In this document: positions 25,865 to 35,283 of the stretch, piece by piece
Numbering within the stretch: the stretch's first letter is position 1
Layout: each line of letters begins with the position of its first letter
Source of the DNA: Rothia mucilaginosa
Lineage (GTDB): Bacteria; Actinomycetota; Actinomycetes; Actinomycetales; Micrococcaceae
Direction of reading: 5' to 3'
Length of the DNA stretch: 64,000 bases
Assembly (NCBI RefSeq): GCF_001548235.1
Contig: NZ_AP014938.1
Span: forward strand, 1,612,001 to 1,676,000
The notes under the pieces: model-generated
Seen by the model: only the letters and a program-made list of their open reading frames with translations
Databases searched by the model: none
What the model was told of the DNA's origin: nothing
Made by a program: the position numbers and the translations under genes

Positions 25865-27214
25865 GTGTCTGAAACCGAGAACACTCAGCCTGATTCTGCG
25901 ACCCCCAGCTACCCCACGCAGGGTGAGCGCATCGCCCCCGGCTCGCGCCGTGACCTGCTGCCGAATAACTACGATGCGAAGAAGGCGCGCATCCTGTTCG
26001 TGCATGCACACCCGGACGACGAAACCTCCTCGACCGGCGCGACCATGGCGTACTATGCGCAGAAGGGCGCGGAGGTGTACCTGCTGACCGCTACCCGCGG
26101 TGAGCTGGGTGAGGTCATCCCCGAGGAGCTGCATCACCTGGAGGTCGGTAAGCCCGGCTGCCGTGATAACGGTGAGGCGCTGGGCGAGTACCGTACCGGT
26201 GAGCTTGCCGGCGCTATCAAGGCACTGGGCGTGAAGAAGCAGTTCTTCCTGGGCCAGGAACCCGCCGTCGCGGAGGGCACGCTGCCGCTATACCGTGACT
26301 CCGGTATGGCGTGGGGTCCGGAGGGTAAGCCCGTCGCCAACCCGGTGGCGGCGGAGGATTCGTTGACCGCGCAGCCGCTGGAACCGCAGGCTCAGGCGCT
26401 GGTTGCCGCTATCCGCGCCCTCACCCCGGATGTTCTGGTCACCTACGATTCGGACGGCGGCTACGGCCACCCCGACCACGTGCGCGTGTACGAGATCGTG
26501 CACCGTGCCCTGCAGATCCTCGAAAATGACGAGGACCGCCCGATTCTCACCTGGGGTATTGAGGGTGAGTTCGACGCAGCTGATCAGCGCCTGCAGGCCG
26601 CCATTTACGGTGACGGCACCGCCAAGCGTAAGGCAATGGAGGCGCACCGCACCCAGATTACGGTGGTGGATGAGAAGACTTTTGAGTACTCGAATAAGGT
26701 GCCGCAGAAAATTTCTGCCGTGGAGACTTTCCGTGTGCTCGACGGTGACCCGACCGCGACCGTGCACCCGAAGCCGCAGGAGGCGGGCCTGGTAGCGAGC
26801 CTGCTGACCGGCTCGATTCTGGGTATTTTTGCCGGTATCGCCGGGTCGATTTACCACGCCTGGGTCGTGTACGCGGGGGATACCGCCCTGCCCCTCGGCT
26901 TGCTGGTGGCGTACCTGACGGTGTTCTTCACTGCCCTGTGGTGTGCCCTGTCGTTGCGTCGCGGCTACGCTGCGGCTGTCGTGGCTGTTGCGGTGTTCGT
27001 AACCGTGTACGTGCTCGGTTACGGCCGCCCCGATTCGCCCTTTGTTCTGGTGAATCCGGGCCATTCGGCGATTGGCCTGTACGGTGCCCTGTGGTGGTTC
27101 GGCGCCCCGGTCGCGGCGATGCTGGGCATGCTCGTGTACACGCGTGCTCGCGTGAAGGATGCGCAGTATTTCTCGCCGCGTGCGGCGCATCAGCGTGCTC
27201 GCACCAAGAAGTAG
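25865..27214 (+). CDS. mshB: Mycothiol-type PIG-L deacetylase (MshB) fused to a membrane domain
   Basis: 449 residues. Residues ~40-300 are a PIG-L zinc deacetylase. AHPDDE (48-53) and the downstream YGHPDHVRVYE give the metal ligands, and ATRGELGEV is typical of MshB, which deacetylates GlcNAc-Ins in mycothiol synthesis. Mca amidase is the main alternative. Residues ~305-435 add at least four hydrophobic spans (LVASLLTGSILGIFAGIAG, LPLGLLVAYLTVFFTALW, AAAVVAVAVFVTVYVLG, LWWFGAPVAAMLGMLVY). Related organisms often carry such a small membrane protein as a separate neighbour, so this looks like a gene fusion. GTG start at 25865 follows GAGAGGGAAAGCCT. Confidence 0.8.
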   Translation: MSETENTQPDSATPSYPTQGERIAPGSRRDLLPNNYDAKKARILFVHAHPDDETSSTGATMAYYAQKGAEVYLLTATRGELGEVIPEELHHLEVGKPGCRDNGEALGEYRTGELAGAIKALGVKKQFFLGQEPAVAEGTLPLYRDSGMAWGPEGKPVANPVAAEDSLTAQPLEPQAQALVAAIRALTPDVLVTYDSDGGYGHPDHVRVYEIVHRALQILENDEDRPILTWGIEGEFDAADQRLQAAIYGDGTAKRKAMEAHRTQITVVDEKTFEYSNKVPQKISAVETFRVLDGDPTATVHPKPQEAGLVASLLTGSILGIFAGIAGSIYHAWVVYAGDTALPLGLLVAYLTVFFTALWCALSLRRGYAAAVVAVAVFVTVYVLGYGRPDSPFVLVNPGHSAIGLYGALWWFGAPVAAMLGMLVYTRARVKDAQYFSPRAAHQRARTKK

Positions 27215-27242
27215 GCGCCGAGAAGTAGGCGCCAAGAAGTAG
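27206..27242 (+). repeat. 14-bp tandem repeats over the mshB stop codon
   Basis: AAGAAGTAGGCGCC (gene end), then GAGAAGTAGGCGCC, then AAGAAGTAG, back to back. Confidence 0.85.
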
Positions 27243-27271
27243 TCTGAAGCCTATCACTACGTCATAACATC

Positions 27272-27316
27272 AGGGAGGGGTGCTCCGATTAGCCGGGGCG
27301 CCCCTCCTGCTGTTTT
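27272..27316 (+). terminator. mshB terminator
   Basis: AGGGAGGGGTGCTCCG pairs with CGGGGCGCCCCTCCT around attagc; TGTTTTT follows. Confidence 0.85.
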
Positions 27317-27744
27317 TGGGAATGCTGTTGTGGGTGCTTGCGCCGCTACGGTCTTCTCAGCCCGCAGGATAGAGGGCAATAGGAAAGAAAAAGTATGCGT
27401 TATTCGGTAAATTGTGCGGGGTAGAAATAGCGGCGACTTCATCAAAAAATTCATGTGATGAAGATTTCATTTTTGGCTTAATCTATTTTTAAAAGCCCGC
27501 CGACTAGCAATAACGCAAAGAAATACCAGGTCAGCCTAGCCTAAAAAATACCCCCACAAACCCGTGAGCGTACTGTCTGATACACCACGAAAATACGGTT
27601 AAACAGCCGGTGCGCGATAGACTATACACAGACTTCCCCGCCGGGTACCAACTACTCGGCGGTTTACTCTGTAGATTCTGCCCTGCAGCAGACGACCCGC
27701 AGAACGGCGGGCACGGGGCGAACAGCTTGTAGAAAGGCACACCA
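27317..27744 (+). promoter_or_regulatory. Upstream region of fdxA with a DtxR/IdeR-like box
   Basis: 428 bp without a gene, AT-rich between 27400 and 27550. At 27526-27544 CCAGGTCAGCCTAGCCTAA matches the iron-box consensus TWAGGTWAGSCTWACCTWA at most positions. It is ~200 bp from the fdxA start, far for simple repression unless the promoter lies beside it. The rest of the leader shows only a weak CCGCCGGG/CTCGGCGG pairing. Confidence 0.35.
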
Positions 27745-28065
27745 ATGACCTACGTAATCGCGCTTCCCTGCGTGGATGTCAAAGACCGCGCATGCGTTGA
27801 AGAATGCCCCGTCGACTGCATCTACGAAGGTGATCGTACCCTCTACATCCACCCGGATGAGTGCGTGGACTGCGGCGCCTGCGAGCCCGTCTGCCCCGTA
27901 GAAGCAATCTACTACGAAGACGACGTCCCCGAAGAGTGGAGCGAATACGTCAGCGCCAACGCAGACTTCTTCGACGACCTGGGTTCCCCCGGTGGCGCAG
28001 CAAAGCTCGGCCCCACCGGCAAGGACGTGCCCTTCATCGCGGCACTGCCCCCTCGTGGTGAGTAG
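27745..28065 (+). CDS. fdxA: 7Fe ferredoxin
   Basis: 106-residue cytoplasmic electron carrier with one [3Fe-4S] and one [4Fe-4S] cluster. Cysteine spacing follows the Azotobacter FdI pattern: C9, C17 and C50 for the 3Fe cluster; C21, C40, C43 and C46 for the 4Fe cluster, with C25 free. MTYVIALPCVDVKDRACVEE is the usual actinobacterial N-terminus. AGAAAGG precedes the ATG. It stands between mshB and dapC, an order I recall from related Micrococcaceae. Confidence 0.95.
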   Translation: MTYVIALPCVDVKDRACVEECPVDCIYEGDRTLYIHPDECVDCGACEPVCPVEAIYYEDDVPEEWSEYVSANADFFDDLGSPGGAAKLGPTGKDVPFIAALPPRGE

Positions 28066-28141
28066 TAGCCTGCGGCGAGTAACCCAAAGCGGCGAATAGT
28101 AGCTACAACCGCATAGACTGATTGCACCCGCTCACGGGTGC

Positions 28142-28204
28142 CAAGAGCCTCCATCTAGCACCAGGTGCCCACGCACCGTCTAGGCGCTGGAATGGAGGCT
28201 CTTG
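28142..28204. terminator. Large inverted repeat between fdxA and dapC
   Basis: CAAGAGCCTCCAT pairs perfectly with ATGGAGGCTCTTG over a 37-nt spacer that contains a smaller GCACC/GGTGC pairing. It lacks a clear T tract, so termination is likely but not certain. Confidence 0.5.
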
Positions 28205-28275
28205 CCATAGGCACGGAAGCGCGCGGACGCTAGACTAAAATGACGAAAACTATTCCCAAGCAACCAGGTGACACA

Positions 28276-29415
28276 ATGACTTACGGCCTGAACCTGCCCG
28301 AATACCCCTGGGAGGCGCTCGCCCCCTACCGCGCAACCGCAGCCGCCCACCCGGACGGTCCGGTGGACCTGTCCATCGGCACCCCGGTCGACCCTACCCC
28401 GCAGAACATTCGCGAGGCGCTGGCGGCAGCCTCCGACGCACCCGGCTACCCGACCACCCACGGCACCCCCGCCCTGCGTGAGGCTATTGCCGAGTGGTTT
28501 GCCCGCCGCCGCGGCGTGACCGGTCTGAACCCTGACGCGATTATGCCCACGGTTGGTTCGAAGGAGCTCGTGGCGTGGCTGCCGTTCCTGCTGGGTCTGG
28601 GCCCGGGCGATGTGGTCGTGTACCCGCGCGTTGCGTACCCCACCTACGATATGGGTGCCCGTTTTGCCCGCGCCGAGTCTGTGCCCGCCGACAGCCTGGA
28701 CGAGCTGGATGCCGACACCCGCAGCCGTGTGAAGCTGATTTGGGTGAACTCCCCGGCGAACCCGAACGGTGTGGTGCGTACCGTGGAGCAGTTGCGTGAG
28801 GTTGTGGCGCAGGCGCGTGAAATTGATGCCGTGGTGGCATCCGATGAGTGCTACGCTGAGCTCGGTTGGGGTGCCTGGGATGAGGCGCGCGGCGGTCAGC
28901 CGGTGCCGTCCATCCTGGATCCTCGCGTGTGCGATGGCGACTTCACGGGCCTGTTTGCCGTGTATTCGCTGTCGAAGCAGTCGAACCTTGCCGGTTACCG
29001 TGCCGCGTTCATTGCTGGTGCCCCCGAGCTGATGCCGAACCTGATTAATAGCCGCAAGCACGCCGGCATGATTGTGCCCGCCCCCGTGCAGGCTGCCATG
29101 ATGGTGGCGCTGGCTGATGAGGCACACGTGGCGGCGCAGAAGAATCTGTACCGTGCCCGCCGCGAGGTACTGGAAGAGGCGATTACCGCCGCCGGTGGCC
29201 GCATTGAGAATTCTGAGGCTGGCCTGTACCTGTGGACCACTTTCGGTGAGTCCACCTGGGAATCGATTGGCCGCCTGGCGGAGCTGGGTATTATTGCTGG
29301 CCCCGGCGTGTTCTACGGCGAGGACGGCGAAGGCTACGTGCGTATCGCCCTGACCGCCTCCGATGAGGCGGTGGCGAAGGCTGCTGAGCGTCTGAAGGCA
29401 TCTGCCGCTAAGTAG
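28276..29415 (+). CDS. dapC: Succinyldiaminopimelate aminotransferase
   Basis: 379-residue class I/II PLP aminotransferase. The PLP-lysine motif is YSLSKQSNLAGYRAAF; substrate-pocket landmarks are SIGTPVDPTP, YPTTHGTPALREAI and VNSPANPNGVV. This is the actinobacterial DapC form that makes N-succinyl-L,L-diaminopimelate precursors with glutamate as amino donor. dapD and dapE are 6-8 kb away. ATG at 28276 is behind AGGTGACACA; an in-frame ATG at 28240 lacks a ribosome site. Confidence 0.9.
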   Translation: MTYGLNLPEYPWEALAPYRATAAAHPDGPVDLSIGTPVDPTPQNIREALAAASDAPGYPTTHGTPALREAIAEWFARRRGVTGLNPDAIMPTVGSKELVAWLPFLLGLGPGDVVVYPRVAYPTYDMGARFARAESVPADSLDELDADTRSRVKLIWVNSPANPNGVVRTVEQLREVVAQAREIDAVVASDECYAELGWGAWDEARGGQPVPSILDPRVCDGDFTGLFAVYSLSKQSNLAGYRAAFIAGAPELMPNLINSRKHAGMIVPAPVQAAMMVALADEAHVAAQKNLYRARREVLEEAITAAGGRIENSEAGLYLWTTFGESTWESIGRLAELGIIAGPGVFYGEDGEGYVRIALTASDEAVAKAAERLKASAAK

Positions 29416-29446
29416 TCCCGACGGGTCTAACTAGCCCGCATAGCAG

Positions 29447-29488
29447 AAAGCCCCCGCATCCTCCCAAAAGGGGAATGCGGGGGCTTTG
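29447..29488. terminator. Terminator between dapC and gluD
   Basis: AAAGCCCCCGCAT pairs with ATGCGGGGGCTTT between convergent genes. Confidence 0.85.
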
Positions 29489-29534
29489 CCGTATCCGCTG
29501 ATCATCGTTGGCTGAGGGGCCCGAACGAGAAGGG

Positions 29535-30473
29535 CTACTTGCGGTCGCCGGGCAGAACGAACATCTGAACGGTCGGCGGGTTCGGGTTATCCAGAGCGTC
29601 CGGAATCAGGTTTCGGGTCACCTTCGCGGAGGTGCGCGATGCCAGCCTGTCCGTAATGCCGGTTGCTACAGCCGTGAGAACAAAGTTCACCGTCACGAAG
29701 AGTGCCGCCGCCAGAATCAGGGTCTGCAGCACGTTACCGTCACCGGAACCGATACGGCGCGCCGAGGCGAGCAGCTCCGGGTAGGAGATGATGTAACCGA
29801 GTGCGGTGTCCTTCAGAATCACCACGAACTGGCTGAGCATCGAGGGCATCATCGCGGTGAACGCCTGCGGAAGCAGGATCCGAATCAGCGTCTGGGTCGG
29901 GGTCAGACCAATCGCAAGACCCGCCTCGCCCTGGCCGCGAGGAAGCTGCTTCACACCCGAACGCAGCAGCTCAGCAATCACCGAACCGTTGTACAGGGTC
30001 AGACCAATGACCACGGCGATGAAGGGTAGCTGAGCAGGCGGAAGACCGCTGTACTTGCCCAAAAAGAGCCAGAAGAAAATCATCATGATCAGCACCGGCA
30101 CGGCGCGGAAGAACTCCACCACCACGGTGCCGAACCAGCGGATAACGCGGTACTGCGAGAGTCGAGCAATACCGAAGACCACACCGAACGCAACCGAGGT
30201 AACCACCGAAACCGCTGCCGCCGACAGGGTCGAGGCGAGGCCCGGCAGGTAGTAGGAACTCCAGGCGCGGGCGGTGAACAGGTCAGTCCACTTTTCTGCC
30301 TCCAGCTGCCCCTTCTGACCCATCACGGTCAGCACATACACCGCAAATAGTACAAAAAGGACTACCGCAGCAATGTTGAAGATGCGGATACGACGCAGCG
30401 CAATAGGGCCCGGCTCGTCGAAAAGCACCGAAGAAGCGGCGCGGGTGTCATTACTGATAAAAGGGTTTTTCAT
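29535..30473 (-). CDS. gluD: Glutamate ABC transporter permease GluD
   Basis: 312-residue inner-membrane permease, HisM/GlnP type. One N-terminal helix (IAAVVLFVLFAVYVL) precedes the permease core. The EAA-loop region reads LPRGQGEAGLAIGLTPTQTLIRILLPQAF. It pairs with GluC to form the channel. The start overlaps gluC's stop by 4 bp (ATGA arrangement), so the two are translationally coupled. It is last in the order gluA-B-C-D read on the minus strand. Confidence 0.9.
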   Translation of the reverse strand: MKNPFISNDTRAASSVLFDEPGPIALRRIRIFNIAAVVLFVLFAVYVLTVMGQKGQLEAEKWTDLFTARAWSSYYLPGLASTLSAAAVSVVTSVAFGVVFGIARLSQYRVIRWFGTVVVEFFRAVPVLIMMIFFWLFLGKYSGLPPAQLPFIAVVIGLTLYNGSVIAELLRSGVKQLPRGQGEAGLAIGLTPTQTLIRILLPQAFTAMMPSMLSQFVVILKDTALGYIISYPELLASARRIGSGDGNVLQTLILAAALFVTVNFVLTAVATGITDRLASRTSAKVTRNLIPDALDNPNPPTVQMFVLPGDRK

Positions 30474-31153
30474 CGCTTCACCGCCAGCTTACGGGATGAC
30501 CAGGTGGTCAACGCACCAATGGGAACAACAATGATGACGAAGCCCATCGCAAACATGATGAAGATAGCGAGCACCATGTTCGCGTCGAACTCAATCATGG
30601 ATTTCATCAGCCCGGAGGCCTCAGCCACCGACGCTACCGAGGCGACAGTGCTGTTCTTCGTCAACGCAATCAGAGTATTGCCGAGCGGGGTAATGGCACC
30701 GCGTAGAGCCTGAGGGAAAATCACCAGACGGGCGGTGTCGAAGAAACCCAGACCGATAGCGCGTGCCGCCTCAGCCTGACCCTTCGGCACGGTGTTCACA
30801 CCCGAACGGATCGCCTCGCAAATAAACGCCGAATGGTAAATCGACAGGGCAATGACCGCGTACACGAAGAAGTTCGTGTCGAAATCGTGCGAGAAGGAGA
30901 GCTGGAACTGCGTCCACACACCCAAAATGGCGAAAGTCATCATGATGGTGAGCGGAGTATTACGGACAGTATGCACATAGGCGGTGCCCACCCAGCGCAG
31001 GGACGGGACGGGGCTGATGCGCATGAGCGCCAGCACGGTACCGAGGACGAACGAGCCAATAGCCGCCCAGAGGGTCAGCTCAATATTGGTCATGAAGGCG
31101 CCAACCACATCGTACTTGGACAGGAGGGCGCCGAGTTGGTCAAAGAATGACAT
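30470..31153 (-). CDS. gluC: Glutamate ABC transporter permease GluC
   Basis: 227-residue inner-membrane permease. The core contains VLALMRISPVPSLRWVGTAYV and the EAA motif VPKGQAEAARAIGLGFFDTARLVIFPQALR, which contacts the ATPase. It partners GluD. Twenty bases separate it from gluB upstream. Confidence 0.92.
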   Translation of the reverse strand: MSFFDQLGALLSKYDVVGAFMTNIELTLWAAIGSFVLGTVLALMRISPVPSLRWVGTAYVHTVRNTPLTIMMTFAILGVWTQFQLSFSHDFDTNFFVYAVIALSIYHSAFICEAIRSGVNTVPKGQAEAARAIGLGFFDTARLVIFPQALRGAITPLGNTLIALTKNSTVASVASVAEASGLMKSMIEFDANMVLAIFIMFAMGFVIIVVPIGALTTWSSRKLAVKR

Positions 31154-31173
31154 TCGTGAACCTCTCTAGAGGC

Positions 31174-32004
31174 CTAGGCGCAGGAGGTGCCCAGGTGCGG
31201 CGGGTTGGTTTCGGTGTTGTAGTGGTAGCCGGTGCCTTCGGTGTACTTGGTGATGAGTTTCTCCCAGGTGCCATCGGCAACCATCTCGTTGATGGCGTTG
31301 TTCACGGCTTCGCACTTGTCGGTGCCCTTGGGCAGGCCCACGCCGTAGCGTTCGGTCGTGAAGGGGGAGCCGACCACTTTCAGCTTGCCCTTGTTCGCTT
31401 TGGTGGCTGCCAGACCGGCGAGGGTTATGTCGTCGGTGGTGACGGCGTCCACCACGCCGCCGTTGAGGGCGACCACGCAGTCGGAGTAGCTGTTCTGCTT
31501 GACTAGGTTCACGTTCTTGGCGAACTTGTCCTGCACCTTCTGGGCGCTGGTGGAGCCGGTCACGGAGCAGAGGTTCTTGCCGTTGAGGTCGTCGGGGCCG
31601 TGAATATCGGTGTTATCGGCACGCACGAGCAGGTCCTGACCAGCCGTGTAGTAGGGGCCGGCGAAGTCCACGGTCTTCTTGCGGCTTTCAGAGATGGAGT
31701 AGGTCGCAAAAATCATGTCTACCTGACCAGTGTTGAGCATGTTTTCGCGGTTAGCGGCGGGGGATTCTACGAACTCAATCTGCTCTTCGGAGTAGCCGAG
31801 CTTGCCGGCGACGTAGCGTGCCACCTCCACGTCGAAACCGGTGTAGGTGTTGCCGTCCTGGTAACCGAGGCCGGGCTGGTCTACTTTGATGCCGATGCGG
31901 ATCTTGTGGTCGCTGTCTGCGCTGGAGCATCCGGCGAGGACGCCGGTCAGAGCGAGGGAAGCTGCTGCGGCGAGTGCCGCGAGCCTACGTGAATATTTTT
32001 GCAT
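31174..32004 (-). CDS. gluB: Glutamate-binding lipoprotein GluB
   Basis: 276 residues. The signal peptide ends in the lipobox LAGC with lipidated Cys26, anchoring the receptor on the outer face of the membrane. The family 3 solute-binding fold follows (GFDVEVARYVAGKLGY, FATYSISESRKKTVDFAGPYY). It captures glutamate, possibly aspartate, for GluCD. ATG at 32004 lies behind a GGAGGGACCGAC site. Confidence 0.92.
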   Translation of the reverse strand: MQKYSRRLAALAAAASLALTGVLAGCSSADSDHKIRIGIKVDQPGLGYQDGNTYTGFDVEVARYVAGKLGYSEEQIEFVESPAANRENMLNTGQVDMIFATYSISESRKKTVDFAGPYYTAGQDLLVRADNTDIHGPDDLNGKNLCSVTGSTSAQKVQDKFAKNVNLVKQNSYSDCVVALNGGVVDAVTTDDITLAGLAATKANKGKLKVVGSPFTTERYGVGLPKGTDKCEAVNNAINEMVADGTWEKLITKYTEGTGYHYNTETNPPHLGTSCA

Positions 32005-32019
32005 GTCGGTCCCTCCGCT

Positions 32020-32784
32020 TTAGTGGTTGATGATCTTGGAGAGGAAGTCCTTGGCGCGCTCGCTCTTCGGGTTGGTGAAGAACTCGTCCGGGTGCGCCTC
32101 TTCGATGATTTCGCCGTCGGCAAGGAAGACGATGCGGTCTGCCGCCTTGCGGGCAAAACCCATCTCGTGGGTCACCACGATCATGGTCATGCCTTCCCTC
32201 GCGAGGGAGACCATAGTGTCGAGCACCTCGTTGACCATTTCGGGGTCGAGCGCGCTGGTGGGTTCGTCGAAGAGCATGACCTTGGGCTTCATGGCGAGTG
32301 CACGGGCGATGGCGACGCGCTGCTGCTGACCGCCGGAAAGCTCTGCGGGCATTTTGTGCACCTGGGAATCCACACCAACCTTCGCGAGCAGGTTCATGGC
32401 TTCTGCTTCTGCCTCTGACTTGGACATTTTGCGGATTCGGCGGGGTCCAAGGGTTACGTTATCGAGGATGTTCTTGTGCGCGAAGAGGTTGTATGACTGG
32501 AAGACCATGCCGACTTCGGCGCGGAGCTTGGCGAGTGCGCGGCCTTCTTCGGGTAGTTCTTGTCCGTCAATGGTGATGGATCCGCTGGTGATAGTTTCGA
32601 GGCGGTTGATGGTTCGGCAGAGGGTGGATTTGCCGGAACCGGAGGGGCCGAGGAGGACGACGACCTCACCTTTTCCCACGGAAAGGTTGATGTTCTTCAG
32701 AACGTGGTTGGTGCCGTAGTACTTGTTGACGTTGGCGATTTCGATGAGGTTTTTCTGCGCTTCGGGAGCTGCCTGTGCGGACAT
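32020..32784 (-). CDS. gluA: Glutamate ABC transporter ATPase GluA
   Basis: 254-residue cytoplasmic ATPase that powers GluBCD. Walker A is GPSGSGKST, the ABC signature is LSGGQQQR, Walker B is [12 protein letters not shown] and the H loop is [12 protein letters not shown] at 32784 follows AAAGGG with proper spacing; the frame's GTG at 32799 overlaps that site and is rejected. First gene of the gluABCD operon. Confidence 0.93.
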   Translation of the reverse strand: MSAQAAPEAQKNLIEIANVNKYYGTNHVLKNINLSVGKGEVVVLLGPSGSGKSTLCRTINRLETITSGSITIDGQELPEEGRALAKLRAEVGMVFQSYNLFAHKNILDNVTLGPRRIRKMSKSEAEAEAMNLLAKVGVDSQVHKMPAELSGGQQQRVAIARALAMKPKVMLFDEPTSALDPEMVNEVLDTMVSLAREGMTMIVVTHEMGFARKAADRIVFLADGEIIEEAHPDEFFTNPKSERAKDFLSKIINH

Positions 32785-33087
32785 TTTGAACCCTTTCACG
32801 TGAGGTGCGTCTATGATGCGGGTTGTCTGTATGCTGAGCTTTCAGCTTACGCCTCAGGCGGTTTCCTGTCTGCAAAATATTCACTTTACTGGGTAAGCAA
32901 TGTGAATTTTTAAGCACGAATGCATAGTTATAGTATTTTTGACGTAAAAATATGGGTAAAAAACACCCCATCTTCACAAAAGGCTTTGACTAGGGAATAT
33001 ATCCTTCTCCTTCTCAACGCACTCACGAGGTGTCAAACGCCTTTGGGGAGGTAGTCACGAATTGGTAAAAATTTCGAAAAAAGCGCA
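32785..33087 (-). promoter_or_regulatory. Promoter region of gluABCD
   Basis: AT-rich spacer between galE and gluA. On the minus strand TATAAC with upstream AT-rich tracts is a candidate -10. AATTCAC and GTGAATATT form an imperfect inverted pair around 32875-32910 that could bind a regulator. No coding potential seen. Confidence 0.4.
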
Positions 33088-33131
33088 GAAGAGTGCCCGA
33101 TAGGTGAGATAACACCTATCGGGCACTCTTC
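33088..33131 (-). terminator. galE terminator
   Basis: Perfect 19-bp stem starting GAAGAGTGCCCGATAGGTG, 6-nt loop, followed on the minus strand by TCTGCGCTTTTTT. Confidence 0.9.
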
Positions 33132-33159
33132 AACACCCCTCACAAGGGGCTAAAACAGC

Positions 33160-34173
33160 TTAGGCTTCGTAACCGTTGGGGTTGTTCTTCTGCCAGTTCC
33201 AGTGGTCGCGAACCATGGTCTTAATGTCGCGGCTAGCGCTCCAACCCAGATCCGCCAGAGCAGAGGAAGGATCAGCGTAAGAGACCGCAACGTCACCGGG
33301 GCGACGATCCACAATCTTGTACGGCAGCTCCTTACCGCACGCCTCCTCGAACGCGTGCAGAACCTGCAGAACCGAGTAGCCGTTACCGGTACCCAAGTTC
33401 CAAGTGTGCAGGCCGCCGTGCTCAGTAATGTAGTTCAGCGCCTTCAGGTGACCGTCAGCCAGGTCAACCACGTGGATGTAGTCGCGCACGCCGGTACCGT
33501 CGACGGTCGGGTAGTCGTTACCGAAGACGTTCAGGTGCTCGCGGCGACCCACAGCAACCTGCGCGATGAAGGGCACTAGGTTGTTCGGGATACCCGCCGG
33601 GTCCTCACCGATACGGCCGGACTCGTGCGCACCAACGGGGTTGAAGTAACGCAGCAGAGCGATGTTCCACTTGGAGTCGGACGCAGCCAGGTCGACCAGC
33701 ATGTCCTCGATGTGCTCCTTGGTGCGGCCGTAGCAGGACTGCGCATCCATGTTCATCTTCTCAATCAGAGGCATGGACTCGGGCTCACCGTACACGGTAG
33801 CGGAGGAGGAGAACACGATGGAGTGGCAGTCAGCCTCGTCCATTGCGTACAGCAGGTTCAGGGTGCCAGCCACGTTGGTCTGGTAGTACCACAGCGGCTT
33901 CTCTGCGGACTCGCCCACAGCCTTCAGGCCCGCAAAGTGAATCACAGCGTCGGGGCGAACCTGCTTGAAGAGAGCCTTCATACCTTCGAGGTCGAGCAGG
34001 TCAACCTTGTGGAACTCGGGGGCGCGGCCAGCGAGTTCAGCGACGCGCTTGAGGGACTCCTCGGAAGAGTTCGCGAGGTTATCCATGACGACGACGTCGT
34101 GGCCTGCCTTGAGCAGTTCAAGTACAGTGTGGGAGCCGATGTAGCCGGCGCCGCCGGTAACGAGTACCTTCAT
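33160..34173 (-). CDS. galE: UDP-glucose 4-epimerase
   Basis: 337-residue NAD-dependent short-chain dehydrogenase that interconverts UDP-glucose and UDP-galactose. The N-terminal GGAGYIGSHTVLELLKAGH binds NAD. The catalytic S-x24-YxxxK arrangement is visible (FSSSATVYG ... CYGRTK). RYFNPVGAHESG and WNLGTGNGYSV are family marks. ATG at 34173 follows GAAAGGACATC; the longer frame to 34263 is rejected. Single gene; no other Leloir genes nearby. Confidence 0.95.
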   Translation of the reverse strand: MKVLVTGGAGYIGSHTVLELLKAGHDVVVMDNLANSSEESLKRVAELAGRAPEFHKVDLLDLEGMKALFKQVRPDAVIHFAGLKAVGESAEKPLWYYQTNVAGTLNLLYAMDEADCHSIVFSSSATVYGEPESMPLIEKMNMDAQSCYGRTKEHIEDMLVDLAASDSKWNIALLRYFNPVGAHESGRIGEDPAGIPNNLVPFIAQVAVGRREHLNVFGNDYPTVDGTGVRDYIHVVDLADGHLKALNYITEHGGLHTWNLGTGNGYSVLQVLHAFEEACGKELPYKIVDRRPGDVAVSYADPSSALADLGWSASRDIKTMVRDHWNWQKNNPNGYEA

Positions 34174-34398
34174 GATGTCCTTTCGGGCTTTATATATCCG
34201 GAAAAAGTGCTCCGGATGGGGGACAAAAGCTGTTGAGCTGTATCTAATGGTACAGCCGCGCACGGGGTGTAAGTACTGCGGGACACTGTGCGCTTGTGCA
34301 CTCTGGTGTGAGCATGTGGGAGGCGTTATTTAGGTGTGTCGACACTCGCCTTTGCCCAGCGCCTGAATCCGCGTATTAGCTGATTTCTGAGTCGACCT

Positions 34399-35283
34399 CT
34401 AATCCCACCAGAAATACCACTGGCGGCTCTGGTGAATAAACTCCGTCAGCTGCTCAAAATCCTCAAAAACCTGGAACGGAAGATCGGAACAGAATGCGAA
34501 TTGCTCGACCGCCAGATTCTTCGCCTCGACCGGGTCGGTGACGGGGCGTTCCACCAGAAACTCTAGGCAGTCAGCACCGTCAAGAGCCGCCGGGATGGCA
34601 CCGTACTTTTCACGCCAATAGTGGGTGAACGCCAGCTGCGTTTCAGCGTCCGGGCAGTCATTCCAGCCGCCGAAGGGCAGGTACGCGGGAATATCGGCGG
34701 GGTCATCGGTCGGAATCTGCAGCAGGAGCATCTCGCCTTTCTCCTCTTCATCCAGGAGCTCGTAGCAGAGTAGGGCAGAAAGAGTCGGGGCCTCATCTTC
34801 GGGCTCCTCATCGGGCAGAAAATCGGAGCTCATAAACTCGTCGACAAGCTCGTTGAGGTTGAAGTCGTCCGGGTCGTCCTCGCTAGTATCTTCGCCATCG
34901 TCGGCAACCCGGCGCAGCTGCTGGGCAATGACTGCGCTGCCGTATTCTTCGGCGGAGGCGCCACCCCGGGCGGTACGGTAACGCTGCAGGACGGCACGAG
35001 TGTAGGCGCTCACCTGCTCGGGGGTCAGAGTCTCAACATCGTCAATGATGTCGTGCTCAAGGGACACCGCGATAACCATGCTTTCAAGCACCGTATCGTT
35101 CAGGTTTAGGAAGAAGGGGACGAACCCCTCCGCGCGCCCCAGCTTAGCCAACTCATCGTAACGAGCCATGGCATCAGCGGCAGGAGCGCCCATTGGAATA
35201 CGCTCGTGCGGGTAGGGGAAAAGGCGCGTAAAGTGCCGGTAGGTTTCGCTCATCGTCGACTCTGACTTAGTTGATTCAGGCAT
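34399..35283 (-). CDS. DUF4253-domain protein
   Basis: 294 residues, cytoplasmic. The C-terminal ~110 residues carry the DUF4253 pattern: YLPFGGWNDCPDAETQL, HYWREKYGAIP, LEFLVERPVTDPVEA and the terminal SRQWYFWWD. The N-terminal half is acidic with a run DDGEDTSEDDPDDF and has no named domain. Such proteins are common in actinobacteria and have no established function; some relatives occur near toxin-immunity loci, but no such gene is adjacent here. ATG at 35283 is behind GAGAGGAATTCAG. Confidence 0.8.
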   Translation of the reverse strand: MPESTKSESTMSETYRHFTRLFPYPHERIPMGAPAADAMARYDELAKLGRAEGFVPFFLNLNDTVLESMVIAVSLEHDIIDDVETLTPEQVSAYTRAVLQRYRTARGGASAEEYGSAVIAQQLRRVADDGEDTSEDDPDDFNLNELVDEFMSSDFLPDEEPEDEAPTLSALLCYELLDEEEKGEMLLLQIPTDDPADIPAYLPFGGWNDCPDAETQLAFTHYWREKYGAIPAALDGADCLEFLVERPVTDPVEAKNLAVEQFAFCSDLPFQVFEDFEQLTEFIHQSRQWYFWWD

